From Peronospora farinosa (taxonomy: Eukaryota; Oomycota; Peronosporomycetes; Peronosporales; Peronosporaceae): a stretch of 64,000 nucleotides of DNA. Of this stretch, positions 1 to 12,158 are shown one piece after another; position 1 is the stretch's first letter; the number at the start of each line of letters is the position of its first letter. Under the pieces are notes generated by a model. It saw only the letters and a program-made list of their open reading frames with translations. It was not told where the DNA came from and searched no databases. A program made the translations under genes and the position numbers. The stretch lies in assembly GCA_947646735.1 (NCBI GenBank), contig CANTFK010000921.1, positions 62,001-126,000 of the forward strand, written 5' to 3'.

Positions 1-1203
1 ATTTTGAGAACCCACTCCACCACAATGGTGCGCGTGCCCGGATCTTCGGAAGACGCGGGATTCAAATGCGAGTATTAAGGAATATATAGATGTTCAAGTC
101 AAGAATGAGCACAAGACCGAAGAGCCACTGGAAGACCGATCGCCAGTTACTAAAGAGGATACAAAAAGGATCGGATGACCGACCGGACCTTATTAGGGAG
201 CCCAGTCAACATGGTCGAGGTTGACTTTATTGAAGAGAAACCTAAATACCATCCCTGTGTCTTTGTAGAGGTCACCTTGGGTCATGATACCTATCATGAT
301 CCAGAGGCCATCAGCCGACGGTGAAAACCGAGAGGCTAAGGTCCCCAAAAAAACAACAAAACAAGATCGCGCAATCCAAGCCGACGAAGTTCCGGATGAA
401 GGCGCCAGGAAACACCAAGTCGACAGGCCCCAAGAAGTCAGGACTGGCATCATAGTTGGACGCTGACGTCCACGAAGGTCTACCAAACGCAAGGTGGAAG
501 CATTCTTGGAATGCGAACGTCGCGACGACCCTCGATATCTAGCTGATTAGGACAGCTCACTGAACCGGTGTCAGCCCTACCACGGCTGCAGACCGTCACA
601 GACGCGATCACTGCGCTGGTCAACCTTCTTCGAGAAGCAAACATGGTCGCAAGACGGTTCGATACGGACGACCTGCTGTCCCTGGGATGCGACAGAATCA
701 CAAGACTTTAGAGAATATACACAAACGTCTGTTGACCCTCGTTGGTACCACGCCAGCAAAGAGACACCTACCTTTGACGACTCACACACAATCACGATTC
801 AGGGACAGCCAGATGACGCTTCAAGACATCGCGGTACACCCTCAAATGTATGGAGCCACCGAATATTCATTAGCGAAGCAAGGTCCATCTTACCTCCTGC
901 CGCCAAGCGGTCAAAACGCAGCGGGGCAGCGGTCACAGAGATCATCGTCTTCGACTAGTTCATTAACGAGGATTCCCCTAGGACCGACAGGTGGCGTGAT
1001 GATTCAAGCCCGAGCGCGCAACGCTGAGCAGGAACCACAAGCTCTCGAAACGGGGACGCGTGGCATAATGAAAAATCATCATCTTCATTTTCAGCCAATA
1101 AAATACTAGCAAGGACAAAAATTGGAACTTGCTCTGCCAGGTGGCAAAGATGCTGGAAGGGGAAGCGTCTACCTAGCTGGTAGGTTATCTACAGACCCTG
1201 TTC
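1..1203 (+). repeat. Decayed retroelement flank, probably 5' part of the plus-strand Ty3/gypsy element
   Basis: No intact gene is visible; open stretches are short and in several frames. The segment abuts the left LTR at 1204. The last bases before that LTR (tgttc) resemble the first bases after the right LTR (tcttc), as expected for an imperfect 5-bp target duplication. One frame stays open across the junction if the inserted element is ignored. This suggests that the segment and the DNA from 8544 on were once contiguous, in the N-terminal gag or leader region of the element described at 8544-15869. The assignment is an inference and moderately weak. Confidence 0.4.
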
Positions 1204-1513
1204 TGTAATGGGATAAGGACCCGTCGCCGTCTTACACTAAAAGGGCGTTGAGGAAGCGCTCTTAATTAACTCGTAAATATAACTCTGTTTTATTTTGTTT
1301 TAGTTTTAATTCGCAGTAAGTGCGAATATGTTCCCTAGCTCATGGGAGCCACTCAATATGGAAGTCAAATTTTTTTAGTTAATTATTAGGTCTGGCACCC
1401 CAATAATAAACCAATAATAAAATGACGCGCAGTATCCGCTAATCGCCCTCTGCCTACTTATTTAATTATGTATTATTCCTAAAACTACTTATGTAATAAG
1501 TTGCCCCATTACA
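1204..1513 (-). repeat. 3' LTR of the minus-strand Ty3/gypsy element
   Basis: About 310 bases, starting TGTAATGG and ending ATTACA on the plus strand. It is collinear with 8227-8538, with a long identical core around 1395-1505. It lies downstream of pol in the minus orientation, so it is the 3' LTR. Confidence 0.88.
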
Positions 1514-1528
1514 TCACCTCCCTCTTTT
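1514..1528 (-). other. Polypurine tract of the minus-strand element
   Basis: On the minus strand the bases immediately before the 3' LTR read aaaagagggaggtga, an almost pure purine run abutting the TGTA start. This is the expected plus-strand priming site and confirms the element's orientation. Confidence 0.75.
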
Positions 1529-1625
1529 AGTTGCGCTTATTTCAACGTAAGCGCGAAACGCAGAAATTTCCTTCTCGACTAACGGCGTAACTTCGAACCT
1601 GCTCAATTAGACATAACTGAGCAGC

Positions 1626-2978
1626 ATGGACCCTGGACATCCACAAAACGATATCTCTGACAACCAGAACTGGGGACACCAAGCGACAATCCGAAGAGAG
1701 CAGTCGCCGCAGGTCATGGATGGGGACTTGCAACCGTGGCGCTTGTATGGTCTTGAAGGTGCTGTCGAACCCGAGCCACTGGAGTTCATGAAGGACTTCT
1801 TCACGCGATACCGTACAGAGAGAGGCAAGACGACGAACAACGCATATACCGACGATGCGTTACAGAGGTCTTGGTGTGCCTTCATCAGACGCTGGAACGC
1901 GAGTCGACGTGAAGGAACGTCCTTCACGTCCTGGTTAGACGGTCGCGAGGGAACGCGTGATAGACACGCTATTGGCGACCTGCGCCAGCGCATCTGTCGT
2001 ATGATTTGTGACGAGTATCCCCTTTATTATGTCCACGTTCGTGAGGGATGTCCAACGTGTAACATGGGCAGATCGCGACCGGTCCGGTAGGAATGGGACG
2101 ATTGGTGTGTACGCGAGGTATGCCCGATCATATTCGTCCATAAATTGAGAGTGTCCGAGCTACGGCGAGTGAGAGCGCGTCCTTACGATCGCCGAGGGCA
2201 TTCACGTAGCCGAGGTCGTCAACCGATTCATCCGTATGCTCCCGAGTTTGTAATAGGTCTCGGTCTCGGAATTTCTCGGAAGGTCGTCGTAGTTTCGTTG
2301 CTCGCGAGGATTGGTCGGAGATGGAACCGGCAGCGTCGATCGCGATCACCGTCTTTCTACGGGACTCATAGTCCTCGACCACGTCTGGGTCATCTTGGGA
2401 CAGCGTACTCGATGTCTCTCATGTATCGTCTGCCGGCGAATATCCTAACCAGCGAACCCTGTAATGTTTCTCGACATGGTTCTTCGTGGGCGCCGAGTCA
2501 TTACTCGGCGCCTGGGGCTTGTGATTCTCGTGATCGACAATACGGTCAACAATCCAACGTCGCACACCCGATGCTTCTTTGAAGGGAGGAGGAGCATCAC
2601 GACGGAAGACCTCTGGCGATTAGAGCCGATTTTCGTAATCGGGCGCCTGCACAGTTGAATGATGAGCTGCGTCTACTTCACGCTGAAGTCGAGGAATCGA
2701 AGAATGCCCTACTTGATTCTCGCGAGATGGCTGAGAGAGCTCAAGATCGTGCGGTTGCTGCGACTGAGGCTGCTGAGCGGACCCGACGTGAGCAGCTGGT
2801 ACTGGTTGAGCGCCTACGTCAACTTGAGACGACTGCGTTCGGAGGACCCCAGCAGATCGAGTCTGCACGCGTTCGGGCAGGACTTGGTCCCAGTCGTCGT
2901 CAAGAGATGTCGGATTTCGAGCCGCAGCAGAAGAGCGGGGAAGATTCGAAGGGAGATCCGCCGGCAGGTAAGCCTTGA
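1626..2978 (+). pseudogene. Antisense open-frame block in the 3' part of the Ty3/gypsy element
   Basis: Three open stretches in one frame on the plus strand (1626-2090, 2145-2582, 2655-2978) are separated only by short stop-containing gaps. They run opposite to the host element. The first (154 codons) is rich in charged and aromatic residues. The last (107 codons) looks like a coiled coil, with dense Glu/Arg/Leu/Ala and a pattern such as ERTRREQLVLVERLRQLE. The last part overlaps the antisense of the pol C-terminus, while 1514-2619 has no pol coding. Antisense additional ORFs in the 3' region are known in some plant Ty3/gypsy families. Whether this was a real gene is unproven, and no function is assigned. 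Confidence 0.4.
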
Positions 2979-3878
2979 GGCGCCCGACGTAGAACGTCGG
3001 GTGCAAACGCATAGATGTAGGTATGTCTAGCGTGTAAGCGTCACCATGAACCTTAAAAACCCGAAATGGGCCAATATATCTTGGCACTAACTTATTAGCG
3101 CCCAAATTTGTCACTAAGGTGTTCGGTAATCCATTTGCTGATAACAATATTCTGTCACCTTCTCGAAATATTAACATATTTTTTCGACCTCTTCTGTCTG
3201 CATTCTCCTTTTGCTTGTCGACTGCCTCTTGTATTTCATCACGCCAAAAACGCGTGATTTCTTGTCGTAATAGTAGGAATTCGGTTACTGTAGCCGAACT
3301 TACAGGCGACGTATTCTCTTTTGGAGCAAAATTGGCAACGGGAGACGCGATGGAAAGCATCGCGTCAGGAGTCGATATGCCGTTGGCCAGTACTAGCTGC
3401 ATCGTCAGCAACCTTATCCTCATCGTAATTAATTATCAATGGTTTCGGCGCAATTTCATCCGTAGATACTCCCCCACCAAGCTTAAAGACAGGGTGCTCT
3501 GAAGCTGAGAGAGCAAGCAGCGCCGGAACGCGAGGATGCCTCGCGTTGTTAACGAAAAAGGGCTTTAACATGATTGTCGCATGGACAGCATTGTTAATTG
3601 GCACTCGGTTCACACTCTCCGTTTGCCCATCCGTCTCTGGATGGGCCGCCGTAGAAACAAGCAACCGCGTGACTAATAGATGGAAGTTTATTGGCCCAGA
3701 AAGCCGAAGTGAAACGCGGGTCACGGTCCGAAACAATAAATTCTGGCAAGCCGCAATGCTTAAAGAAAAGATCAATGAAGATCTCTGCTGTCGTCTCCGC
3801 CGTAATGTTGGCGGAGACCGGAGCAAAATGCACCATTTTGCTGAATCGATCCACTAAAACTAATACGCCCGTGCGCAT
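2620..3878 (-). pseudogene. Ty3/gypsy integrase, core and C-terminal part (broken)
   Basis: The minus strand from 3878 encodes integrase core features: a VDRFSKMVHF strand, then a stretch ending IVSDRDPRF that supplies a catalytic Asp of the DDE triad. A frame change near 3594 leads into a further open frame, and 2620-3423 encodes the C-terminal domain with RNMLIFREGDRILLS and YIGPFRV, followed by a Pro/Gln/Ser-rich tail. At least two frameshifts separate the pieces, so no functional integrase can be made. It is the last pol domain before the 3' LTR. Confidence 0.85.
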
Positions 3879-4122
3879 TGTTCATACGGTGGAAGTCCAA
3901 AAATAAAAAAATTCCATGCTGACCGAGCGCCAGGCTTCCGTAGCAATTGGAAGCGGTGCAATGGGACTTGTGAAGACGGCGCGGGCTTCACACGCTGACA
4001 GGTTTCACAGGAGCACACCCATTTCTGGATGTACTTTTACATCGCGGCCAGAAAAATACGCTAGAAATAGCCGCATACGTCTTTTCACGACCCAAGTGTC
4101 CGCCAGCTGGGCTGTCGTGAAT

Positions 4123-4850
4123 TTAATAAACCAATCGGTATCGAAGGTCGTCATCAGCAGGGATGACGACACGCGGGGAATCAAAGACGTCCATCGTGTA
4201 CGTCAGCAACGGATCGTCGAGCGCGTAACGCTTGATGTTGTCGCGTGTTTGTTTCGTCAACTTCGCGAGTAATTTTTCGCTCGGGTCCCTGAAATAGTTG
4301 ATGATTCCTGCATAGAAGGAATCATTAGCGTAGGATTCAGCGATCTGAGTTCGGATCGACAGCACGGGTGTCGAAATCATCGCGTTGATCCCCAGATCAA
4401 TACAACACGCACAGATATCTTCGTCGTCATCAACACACTCCGTTTGATGACCCATATCGCGCCAAGGATCGTAATCAGGACGACGAGAAAGCGCTTCAGC
4501 GAGAATGTTATTGTTGCCAGGCTTGTAATGCACACAAATTTATACTCGGCGAAAAATGACAACCATCGTGCCATACGCTGGGACAAGTGAGGACTCTTGA
4601 CGACGGTACGCAATGATGCGTGATCTGTCTAGATAGAAAACATCATTAGCCGAGCAAATATACTCTGAACTCGAGTAGCGCGTAGCGCATAGCCAAAATG
4701 CCTTGTCGTGCACCGGATATTTTTTCGGCAGGTTTCATCTGTCGTGGTTGAAAACTCACGACGTGCTCTCGACCCACGTCATCGAATTGCATGAAGGCAA
4801 ATCCTATAGCTAAGTTGCTCACGTCACATACGACGTGGAATGGCTAAGAG
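4123..4850 (-). pseudogene. Ty3/gypsy RNase H end and integrase zinc region (broken)
   Basis: Read on the minus strand, two overlapping frames give the end of the RNase H domain (SPHLSQRMARWLSFF, then HYKPGNNNILAEALSRRPDY). This hallmark of gypsy RNase H is followed by the linker into integrase. A frame change near 4535 breaks it. The position between reverse transcriptase and integrase fits the gypsy order. Confidence 0.8.
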
Positions 4851-4853
4851 TCA

Positions 4854-5730
4854 TCAGGTAGCACCAGCACAGGTGCCTCGGACAAGATCTTCTTCACGGA
4901 GTCGAAGGTAGGTTGATGTTCTGCCTTCCATAACCATACTGCGACTTTCTTGAGCAAAGTCGATAATGGCTAGCATAATTATTCGTATACTTGTGCAAGT
5001 AATTCGCCAGACCGAGCCATTGACGTAATTCAGTTTGGTTCCTGGGCGTTGGCCAGGAACAGATCGATGAGATCTTCTCAGAATCAGCGCGGACACCTTC
5101 CTTGCTGACGTAGCAACCGAGTACTGGAATCTCGGGAGCGCAGAAGACACATTTCTTCAAATTAGCATACAGTTTATTCTCGCGCATAACTTGAAACACC
5201 TGCTTCAAGTGTCGAAGGTGTACCTCCGTAGCGCTGAGCTTTTGCTCAGCGCGGCTGTGAACGAAAATGTCGTCAAAGTAGCTCGGTGCAAAGTCGCGAA
5301 GTGGGCGAAGTACTTATGTCACCATCCGATTAAACGTAGCTGGAGCATTCTTAAGACCTTGTGGCATGACTAACCACTCCCAAAGCATCCCGCTTGGGGT
5401 GCTGACCGCAGTGAACGGAATATCACTGTCCTTCATGAGGATCTGATAGAAACCGTCTGTCAGATCTATGGCGCTGTAGATCTCGCTCCCGGACATGGTA
5501 TTTAATACCATGTCTTTTCGAGGGATAGGTGCTTTAGCCGGGATCGTGGCGTCATACAGCTTGTTGAAGGCGTGCACAATGCGCCAACCGCCGATGGATT
5601 TCTTCACACAGAAAGTAGGGCTCGACTGTCGCGCGATACTCTCGCAGACATGGCCAGCCTTGCGGCGACCTTCGAAAAATTCATCAATAGCGATGACTTG
5701 ACCACGCGGTAACAACCACTCCCGCGTCAC
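4854..5730 (-). pseudogene. Ty3/gypsy reverse transcriptase (broken)
   Basis: 5314-5730 carries the reverse transcriptase fingers and palm: FCVKKSIGGWRIVHAFNKLY, YSAIDLTDGFYQI and VMPQGLKNAPATFNRM. The catalytic box can be read just downstream as SYFDDIFVHS, but only after an in-frame stop and a frame change around 5290-5310. 4894-5208 continues with the thumb and connection (MRENKLYANLKKCVFC). Key motifs survive but the frame does not. Confidence 0.88.
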
Positions 5731-6371
5731 GCAATTTTCGATCCTGGCACGAGATCTATATCGAGTCGCACACCACGATCCGCTTTAAGCTCAGCTGGAA
5801 TTTTTTTCCGGGGAAATATCGACGTACTCACGGGCGATATCGTATACAGGGTTGCCCAAAGCACGAAGAGCATCCCAAGACTGTGCCGCAAAGCGTTCTT
5901 CGCGCGCTGATTTAGGCTCGTCTCTCTTCGGAATAGCCTCCAGAACTTCTTCACTGGCTGCTTCGGTGGATGAAACGATACACACCTGCTCGATGTAGCC
6001 GGCCTTGAGGTCGTTAAACCGTTTGACAGAGATGTGATCTCTGCGGCAGTGCACGGTGGGCTCGCTACCTCAATGTAGCGGCCACGATGTGGAAATCCCT
6101 CCACGTATCTAAGCGCGCATACGGATTCCTTCACTGCGGAATCATCTGAATTAGCTTTTTGACGTGAATTTTGTCGTCTCGGTGATCGGCGTGCTCCTTT
6201 CTTGCGTTTTCTCTTGCCAGTCTCGAGCCCCTGCTCGAGACTGGCAAGACGCTGTCACAAGAGGATGATGTACCCCCCCCTGGGAGCTCTGTCTCTACAA
6301 CTTCGGTCCCATGCGGATCCTTAGTCCGCCCATTCTCGTCAATTAAAGGCGGGAGCTCGTCTTCGACCGCC

Positions 6372-6962
6372 TCACTTGTTTGCGGGAGCCCCTGCTCGAC
6401 TGCCTCGATATTGATTGGGAGCCTCTGCTCGTCCGATGTGCTTGTATGCGGGATTCCCTACTCGACCGCCTCGAAATTTATCGGGGTCCTCTGTTCGATC
6501 AATGTCTGTGTATGCGGAAACCGCTGTTCGAACGCTTCGTTCTGTGGCTCCGTCAGTGTAACGGAACATACTGCGCACAGAGGGCCATCGCTCTCTCTGT
6601 GTTGACTACTAGTCGTAGCGAGTTCGTTCACGACCCTGACGTGAGGCCAATCGGATATAGCGACCAACAAATGAGTAAATACTTCACTGAAGTCATATCC
6701 GCTTTGTCGTTTGACGGACCTAAATAGCCAATCTATCTTCGGCTGATACTGTGACAGCCACGGTATCCGAAGTATGCAATCAAATGCATAGTTCATCTCG
6801 TACACCAAAAATTCGTCGTTGCTCTGGAAGCCGTCGAAAGTGTACAAAAAACTGTTTCACGCGGGACACATTTTGGTTGTCCATCGGCAAGTTTGACAAC
6901 GATGTCACCTGGACCTTCTCAAACCGTGACAGCCGACTGGAGTAGGTACAAACAGGATGCAC
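6372..6962 (-). pseudogene. Retropepsin-like region and spacer of the gypsy element
   Basis: The minus frame 6458-6847 includes a stretch reading FDCILRIPWLSQYQPKIDW. It corresponds to the conserved end of gypsy retropepsins, usually ILGMPWL...P.IDW. The catalytic Asp motif upstream could not be located with confidence. 5730-6370 between this and reverse transcriptase is acidic linker sequence with frame changes. Confidence 0.65.
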
Positions 6963-7177
6963 GAAAGAAGCTATTGGAAGCGCCAGAATCCAACAACGCT
7001 TGGAGTGGTCGCTTCACTCCAGCAACGATGAGACTAAAAAGTCTCGAATCATCGCGCATGATGGTGGCATTGAAATGAGTATGAATCACTTAAGGGCTAG
7101 GAGCCCGAGCTGCCACCTGAGTACTCGGGGCTCCATTCCTACCAGAAGGGCTCCCCCCGCCTACTGAAACTGCTCCT

Positions 7178-8200
7178 TTATGGCAAGACCACCGACGACA
7201 CAGCGTCTCCTCGTGACTCAGCTGTGTTCATAGTCACCGGCGCAGGTGCACGACAGACAGCCGCACGATGGCCTGTTTTACCACAGCGAAAACAATTCAT
7301 CGTGTTAGGATTGCGAATGTCGCGGCTTAATGATTTGCCGCGACCACGAGAGGACTCAATTGCATCAATTTCCATCGGCTCTGGGCCAGACGTCCGGGGA
7401 TGTTGTGACGCTGCGTGCAGGTACGACGATGCGACAGTGTAATCCTCATGAAGCGCGAGGTCAAATGCCTCCTCGAGGGACTTTGGCTCAGCACGTGTGA
7501 GGCGGTAACGCGTCATGCCCTCTTGCATACCAAAAATAAAGACATGGACTTGTGAAGCCATGTCAATTGGCTGCGTGGTAATGCACGAAGCAATATGACT
7601 TGTCTTCTGCACGTAGTCACGCATCGACAGCTTGCCCTGTCGGAGTGAGAAGAAATCTGCACGCAAGCGAGATTCATCTTGAGGAGGCTCGAAAGCCAGT
7701 CGTAAGTCACGTTAGATATCGTCCAGCGTAGGAAACGCCGACTCATCTACGACGAGCTTTCCGAGAGTCCATTCCTTGGCTTTGCCGGCAAGGCGAGACA
7801 ACAGGAAATTGACCTTGGACGTCGGAGCGTCAATTAATCTTGACGCTATAGCAATATCCACCTCGCGAAACCAGCGATTAAGGGGGAGACGATCCGGACC
7901 ATCACCTGAGTACATTGACGTCTCCATCTTGATAGCGTCATGGTGCAAAGTGCGCGAGGGAGTCAATACTCGCCGATTCGCTTCGGCGAGCTCGCGCACC
8001 ATAAAGTCTTGGATGGCGGCACGTTGATCATCGGACGTCGCTATTCTCAGCAGCGACGTCACAATAGTTTCACCAGACACCGCGGCGAGGCGGTGTAGTG
8101 CCTGCCACTCCACCGAGATGAGATGTGCGAAGTCAGAATGCTCCAGCGAGACCGCTGGAGCCACCGAAGACTCGTCAATGTTCATCTCGAATCTGGTCAT
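7178..8200 (-). pseudogene. Gag polyprotein with CCHC zinc knuckle, one in-frame stop
   Basis: The two open stretches 8200-7712 and 7666-7178 lie in the same frame and are split by a single TAA around 7712-7714. The N-terminal part is an Ala/Leu-rich gag. The middle contains a capsid-like segment (LSMRDYVQKTSHIASCI). The C-terminal part has a classical knuckle, CFRCGKTGHRAAVC (C-x2-C-x4-H-x4-C), for binding the element RNA. The start codon lies about 25 bases inside the 5' LTR border, just after the primer-binding-like site. Confidence 0.88.
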
Positions 8201-8205
8201 TGGAA

Positions 8206-8224
8206 GGACTACGAAGTACTGCCA
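8206..8224 (-). other. Primer-binding-like site
   Basis: Two bases inside the 5' LTR the minus strand reads TGGCAGTACTTCGTAGTCC. It starts with TGG, the complement of a tRNA CCA end, as retroviral-type primer-binding sites do. The tRNA cannot be named from memory. Confidence 0.5.
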
Positions 8225-8226
8225 GG

Positions 8227-8538
8227 TGTACCGGGCTAAGGACCCGTTACCATCTTACACTAAAAAGGCGTTGAGGAAGCGCTCTCAATTTTTACTCGTA
8301 AATATAACTCTGTTTTATTTTTGTTTTGTTTTGCCTCGCAGTAAGCGCGAATGTGTTCCCTAGCGCATGGGAACCACTCAACATGGAAGTCAAATTATTT
8401 TAGTTAATTATTGGGTCTGGCACCCCAATAATAAACCAATAATAAAATGACGCGCAGTATCCGCTAATCGCCCTCTGCCTACTTATTTAATTATGTATTA
8501 TTCCTAAAACTACTTATGTAATAAGTTGACCCACTACA
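8227..8538 (-). repeat. 5' LTR of the minus-strand Ty3/gypsy element
   Basis: About 312 bases starting TGTACCGG and ending CACTACA on the plus strand, collinear with 1204-1513. Gag starts just inside its lower coordinate, so this copy is the 5' LTR and would hold the promoter of the element. Confidence 0.88.
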
Positions 8539-8689
8539 TCTTCGACGCGGCGATGGCAAGACTCGCAGGCACACCCTAACTGGAATATGGCCGGAAAAAG
8601 ACCAGGGGGTAAGTGACGACCTCTCAACACGACCAGAGCCCCAGGCATACAAATGCTAAGAGGCCATACAATAATCGACGTCGACATGG

Positions 8690-9688
8690 AATCCTTCGAC
8701 TCTTGCGGATTCGACCCTGACAACATGGATTTGAGAGGTCCTTAGTCGATTTTGGTGAATGCCGCGCTGGGGCACATACCAAAGATGGTCCCTCGCATCA
8801 AACTCTCAGCGACTCGGATCTCAAAGAATTTAATGGGAGAGACCAAGACCAAGACAGAGTGCGCAGCTAAGTTTCGACGGTCAAGACGGCATTTACAAGA
8901 GACCAAGCGCCAGATGAAGATAAGTATCTTGTTTTGGAGGATTGCTGACTGGACCAGCACAGAACAGGTACCGCCAATTGGGTCGCTCAGTCCGAGGAAA
9001 CGGGAAAGACTTAGTGCAAGAATTCATGATATGTTTCGGTAATGCGGGGGTATTGGTTGCCCGCGAATACTACTATGCGAAAAAAACGTCGGAAAAGACC
9101 CCGCTGGATTATCTGTACCGCCTGAATGTGATTGGGCTCAGGGTGAAGATGAAGATTAAAGATAGGTCGCCCAAGGTTTAAAAAACCATGTCGATCATTA
9201 CATTTTGTCGGTGGATGACCCAGAGCTAGTGGACAAATTGACTATGTCGCGTCTGGCAAATGTGGAAGAACTGGAGGAGGTATTGACAGCATGTCAGCGG
9301 ACGAAAGCACGACGAGTCATGATGTTGTTTGATTCAAACAAGTTTTGTTAAAAGGTACCCGCGCTACCGGACAGACCGATAAATACCAACCTCCACTCTA
9401 TACATGCAGTTTGGGCGTTCATGGAAGACTCAAGACTCCAGCCGAAATTCTTCGGAGAACGAAGGAGGTCCAAGGAGCGTCTACCTTATGGAGAAGGAAG
9501 CGGGGAGAGAGACAGGTGTGAGGTTCTCAAAGAATCTACCGACCAGGGAGGTCGACCTACACCAACAGGCAGTAGACCAGCGACCCGGACCTCCGTCAGC
9601 GGCTCCAAATGCGAGATGTACTTATTGCGGGTCCAAGAGACATGAAGATTTGAATTGTTGGAAGCGATTTGACCTGCTACCGCTGTGA
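8690..9688 (+). pseudogene. Gag of the chromodomain Ty3/gypsy element (decayed)
   Basis: Pieces in several frames give an acidic leader (IIDVDMESFD), then LTGPAQNRYRQLGRSVRG and TPLDYLYRLNVIG, which is the retrotransposon gag core. The frame at 9404-9688 ends with the knuckle CTYCGSKRHEDLNC (C-x2-C-x4-H-x4-C). Multiple frameshifts and stops are present. Confidence 0.75.
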
Positions 9689-10251
9689 AAGGAAGGGTCA
9701 CCCATCTGATCGCTGCCTGTTTGTGTGCTGAGGTTGTGTAGAGATTCATGAATTTGGGAAGTGTCATATGAAGGAGCTCTACAGTTTGTTCCTTCAATGG
9801 TACAACCCGAACAAGCATGCCGGAATGTTCCCGAAGAAAGTCGAGAAGATGGCAAATTAGGACGCTCGTCAGGTTTGAATCTGGTATGAGCCGAGCGTTC
9901 TAATTGTTGTATCTTTGCATATGTGTAAAAACATCCCAGGAGAAGATGGGTACACTACTTAAGATCGCAAATATATTGAAGATTGAAAATTACCCTGTGG
10001 TCCATGTTGCTTCTTTGAATAAGCCTAATAAATTTGCTCGAAACAATGCAGTAATGGAGTTAGACCTATTGCCAGGAGAGTCTAGAGGGTATTGGAAATA
10101 TCATGCCCCCACTTAATAAGTCAAAGCCTCTGGAAAGGTCAACAATGACCGTGCAAATTTAAATATTCGATACTGGTGCCGAGATATTCATCCTAAATGT
10201 CGCCTTTGCTCGTAAGGTAGAACACCAAATTGATGAAAGTGAACAACAAGA

Positions 10252-10521
10252 ATGCATTTACATTGGGGAATCCGTATATACTACGGAGGGGCGCACTCGC
10301 ATCAAGATCACTCTGGATGGGAGCTTGGTGTACAACTTTATGGTGTGGGTAGGCCCCCTGGTGGGTCAAAACGGAATTTTGGGATGGACTTCATGGTCCT
10401 AGCCGGAATCCGGCTAGACCTGGCAGACGGAACCCTTTGTCTCCCCGATGAAGTTCGAGTACAATTGACCGGGCGAAGGATGCTTTACGATACCCGAGTA
10501 TCAGACGTGAAGCTTGGTTAG
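10252..10521 (+). pseudogene. Retropepsin-like remnant
   Basis: The frame contains FGMDFMVLAGIRLDLADGTL. It matches the second conserved block of gypsy retropepsins (ILGMDFL...G..LDL..G) and lies between gag and reverse transcriptase. The upstream DTGA box is visible near 10165 in another frame, as a run corresponding to IFDTGAEIFI. Confidence 0.65.
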
Positions 10522-11047
10522 TATGTACAGATACCTGTTGAGGATGTACGGAGGTCCCTCTTAAAGGTCGCCTCAAACAGTGGAAAATGTGGGTCACGAG
10601 AGGAGAACGGTAGGTGACCACCATGATCCAAGGGATAGGACGTCGACATATTTTAAAGATAGACAACGTCAGCCCTCGCCTTTTGATAATTCACGAGTAT
10701 ACCAATATAGGTATGTGGTTGACCAAGGATCAAGTGCCGAGAACACCAGGATTCGTCTCGGTAGGCTCTCGAAGGTACTCGGAATGACAAAATCTGGCCT
10801 ACAAATCTACCACTGACCAGGTCGACCATCAGGTCGAACCTACAGAAAAGGAAGAGGGGCCACTAGTGGAGAGACCATAGTATAAGACTCAGTCGCACAT
10901 TTACCACGACCAATGACCCATCCCCAATGATGACTATGACGCACCAACAGATGCCCGAAAGAGAAGGATAACCATTGCGAAGAAAATGTGCATCTAAAGG
11001 GAGAGACCTCTTATAAAAGAAGTACATCGTAAGAAGACCGACATACA

Positions 11048-12158
11048 GTGACCACTGCCAACGAAGAGAAAAACAAACTGGAAGAATCGACACAGGCCGT
11101 CGACCAGGTGTGCGCTTTCGAGAGTGGGGAACTTTGGGCCGAGGATATAAAACAAGGATGGGCTCTCATACCAGCAGTGGACCCCTCACTCGAAGGTATT
11201 GAGTTGGAAGACATACAGATTCCTGATCCGGATGGGAACACTCCTGAAAAAGTGGACCGGCTAAGACAAATAATATGTAAGAAGCGACATCGGTTGATGG
11301 GTAATAGTAACACCTTACCACCAGCCGACCGAGGGGCGATATGTGACATCGGTGGGGGGAATGCAAGTCCGATCGCGCAACGTGTACGGAAGGTGGCCCC
11401 TCACTTCAGAGAAAAGTTAGTCGACCTGATCAAGGAACTGTTATTGGGAAAGATCATATAGTCCTTCACCTCGCCGTGGGCCAGCCCAATTGTGATTATT
11501 GTGAAGAAGAACGGGGTCGATATCCGATAGTGTATCGACTATCGGCTGGTGAATGATCACACTCAGCTTATATTCTACCCTATGCCGTTGATTAATGAAT
11601 TACTGGAGGACCTGCACGAAGCTTTATGGTATTGTTTTCTTGACATGGCGAGTGGTTTTCGGGTCGTCAGTATGTCCGAAAGGGAGAGGCTAATCTCAGC
11701 GTTTATCACGCCGTTGGGATTATTTGAATGGCTTCGGATGCCATTTGGGCTCAAGAACGCGCCTCAGATATACCAGCGACTGTTGGATAATGCGGTATAT
11801 GGGTATTTACGGATTTCTCCAGGAATCACCGTGAAGCACTAGAAACTGTGTTTGCAATAGGGAAACCGGATGTAAGATGTGTCCCTTGATATTGAGTCGA
11901 CGGCCATACATTTACGATATACTTGTTCCTGTCGAATCGTGGGATGTATTATGCCAGAAAGTGAAGCGGTTGCTAGACGTGTGCGACTATTGGAATTTGT
12001 CGGTCAGTGCAGCCAAGAGCGCGTGGGGATATCGGAAGGTCAATTACCTTGGATTTCGGGTGTTTAAAGAGGGACTAGAGGCCCACCCAAAGGACCTTCA
12101 GTCTTTGGTCGACCTACCTTTACTGACAACGAGGCTATGTAATGTAATTAATTCTTGA
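11048..12158 (+). pseudogene. Reverse transcriptase remnant
   Basis: Open pieces at 11048-11461, 11549-11842 and 11877-12158 give FLDMASGF, PLGLFEWLRMPFGLKNAP and YIYDILVPVESWD. The last would be the catalytic YxDD box, here read YIYD with the first catalytic Asp replaced by Tyr. It continues into a WNLSVSAAKSAWG thumb. Stops separate the pieces. Confidence 0.8.

Larger units (their letters stand above)
1204..8538 (-). mobile_element. Ty3/gypsy LTR retrotransposon, degenerate, minus strand
   Basis: The element is bounded by two LTR copies (1204-1513 and 8227-8538) that begin TGTA and end TACA. Read on the minus strand it runs 5' LTR, primer-binding-like site, gag with a CCHC knuckle, retropepsin-like region, reverse transcriptase, RNase H, integrase, polypurine tract and 3' LTR. 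That PR-RT-RH-IN order is the Ty3/gypsy order. The LTRs differ at some twenty positions by eye, and gag and pol carry stops and frameshifts, so it is not a recent autonomous copy. It appears nested in the plus-strand element that resumes at 8544. Confidence 0.9.
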
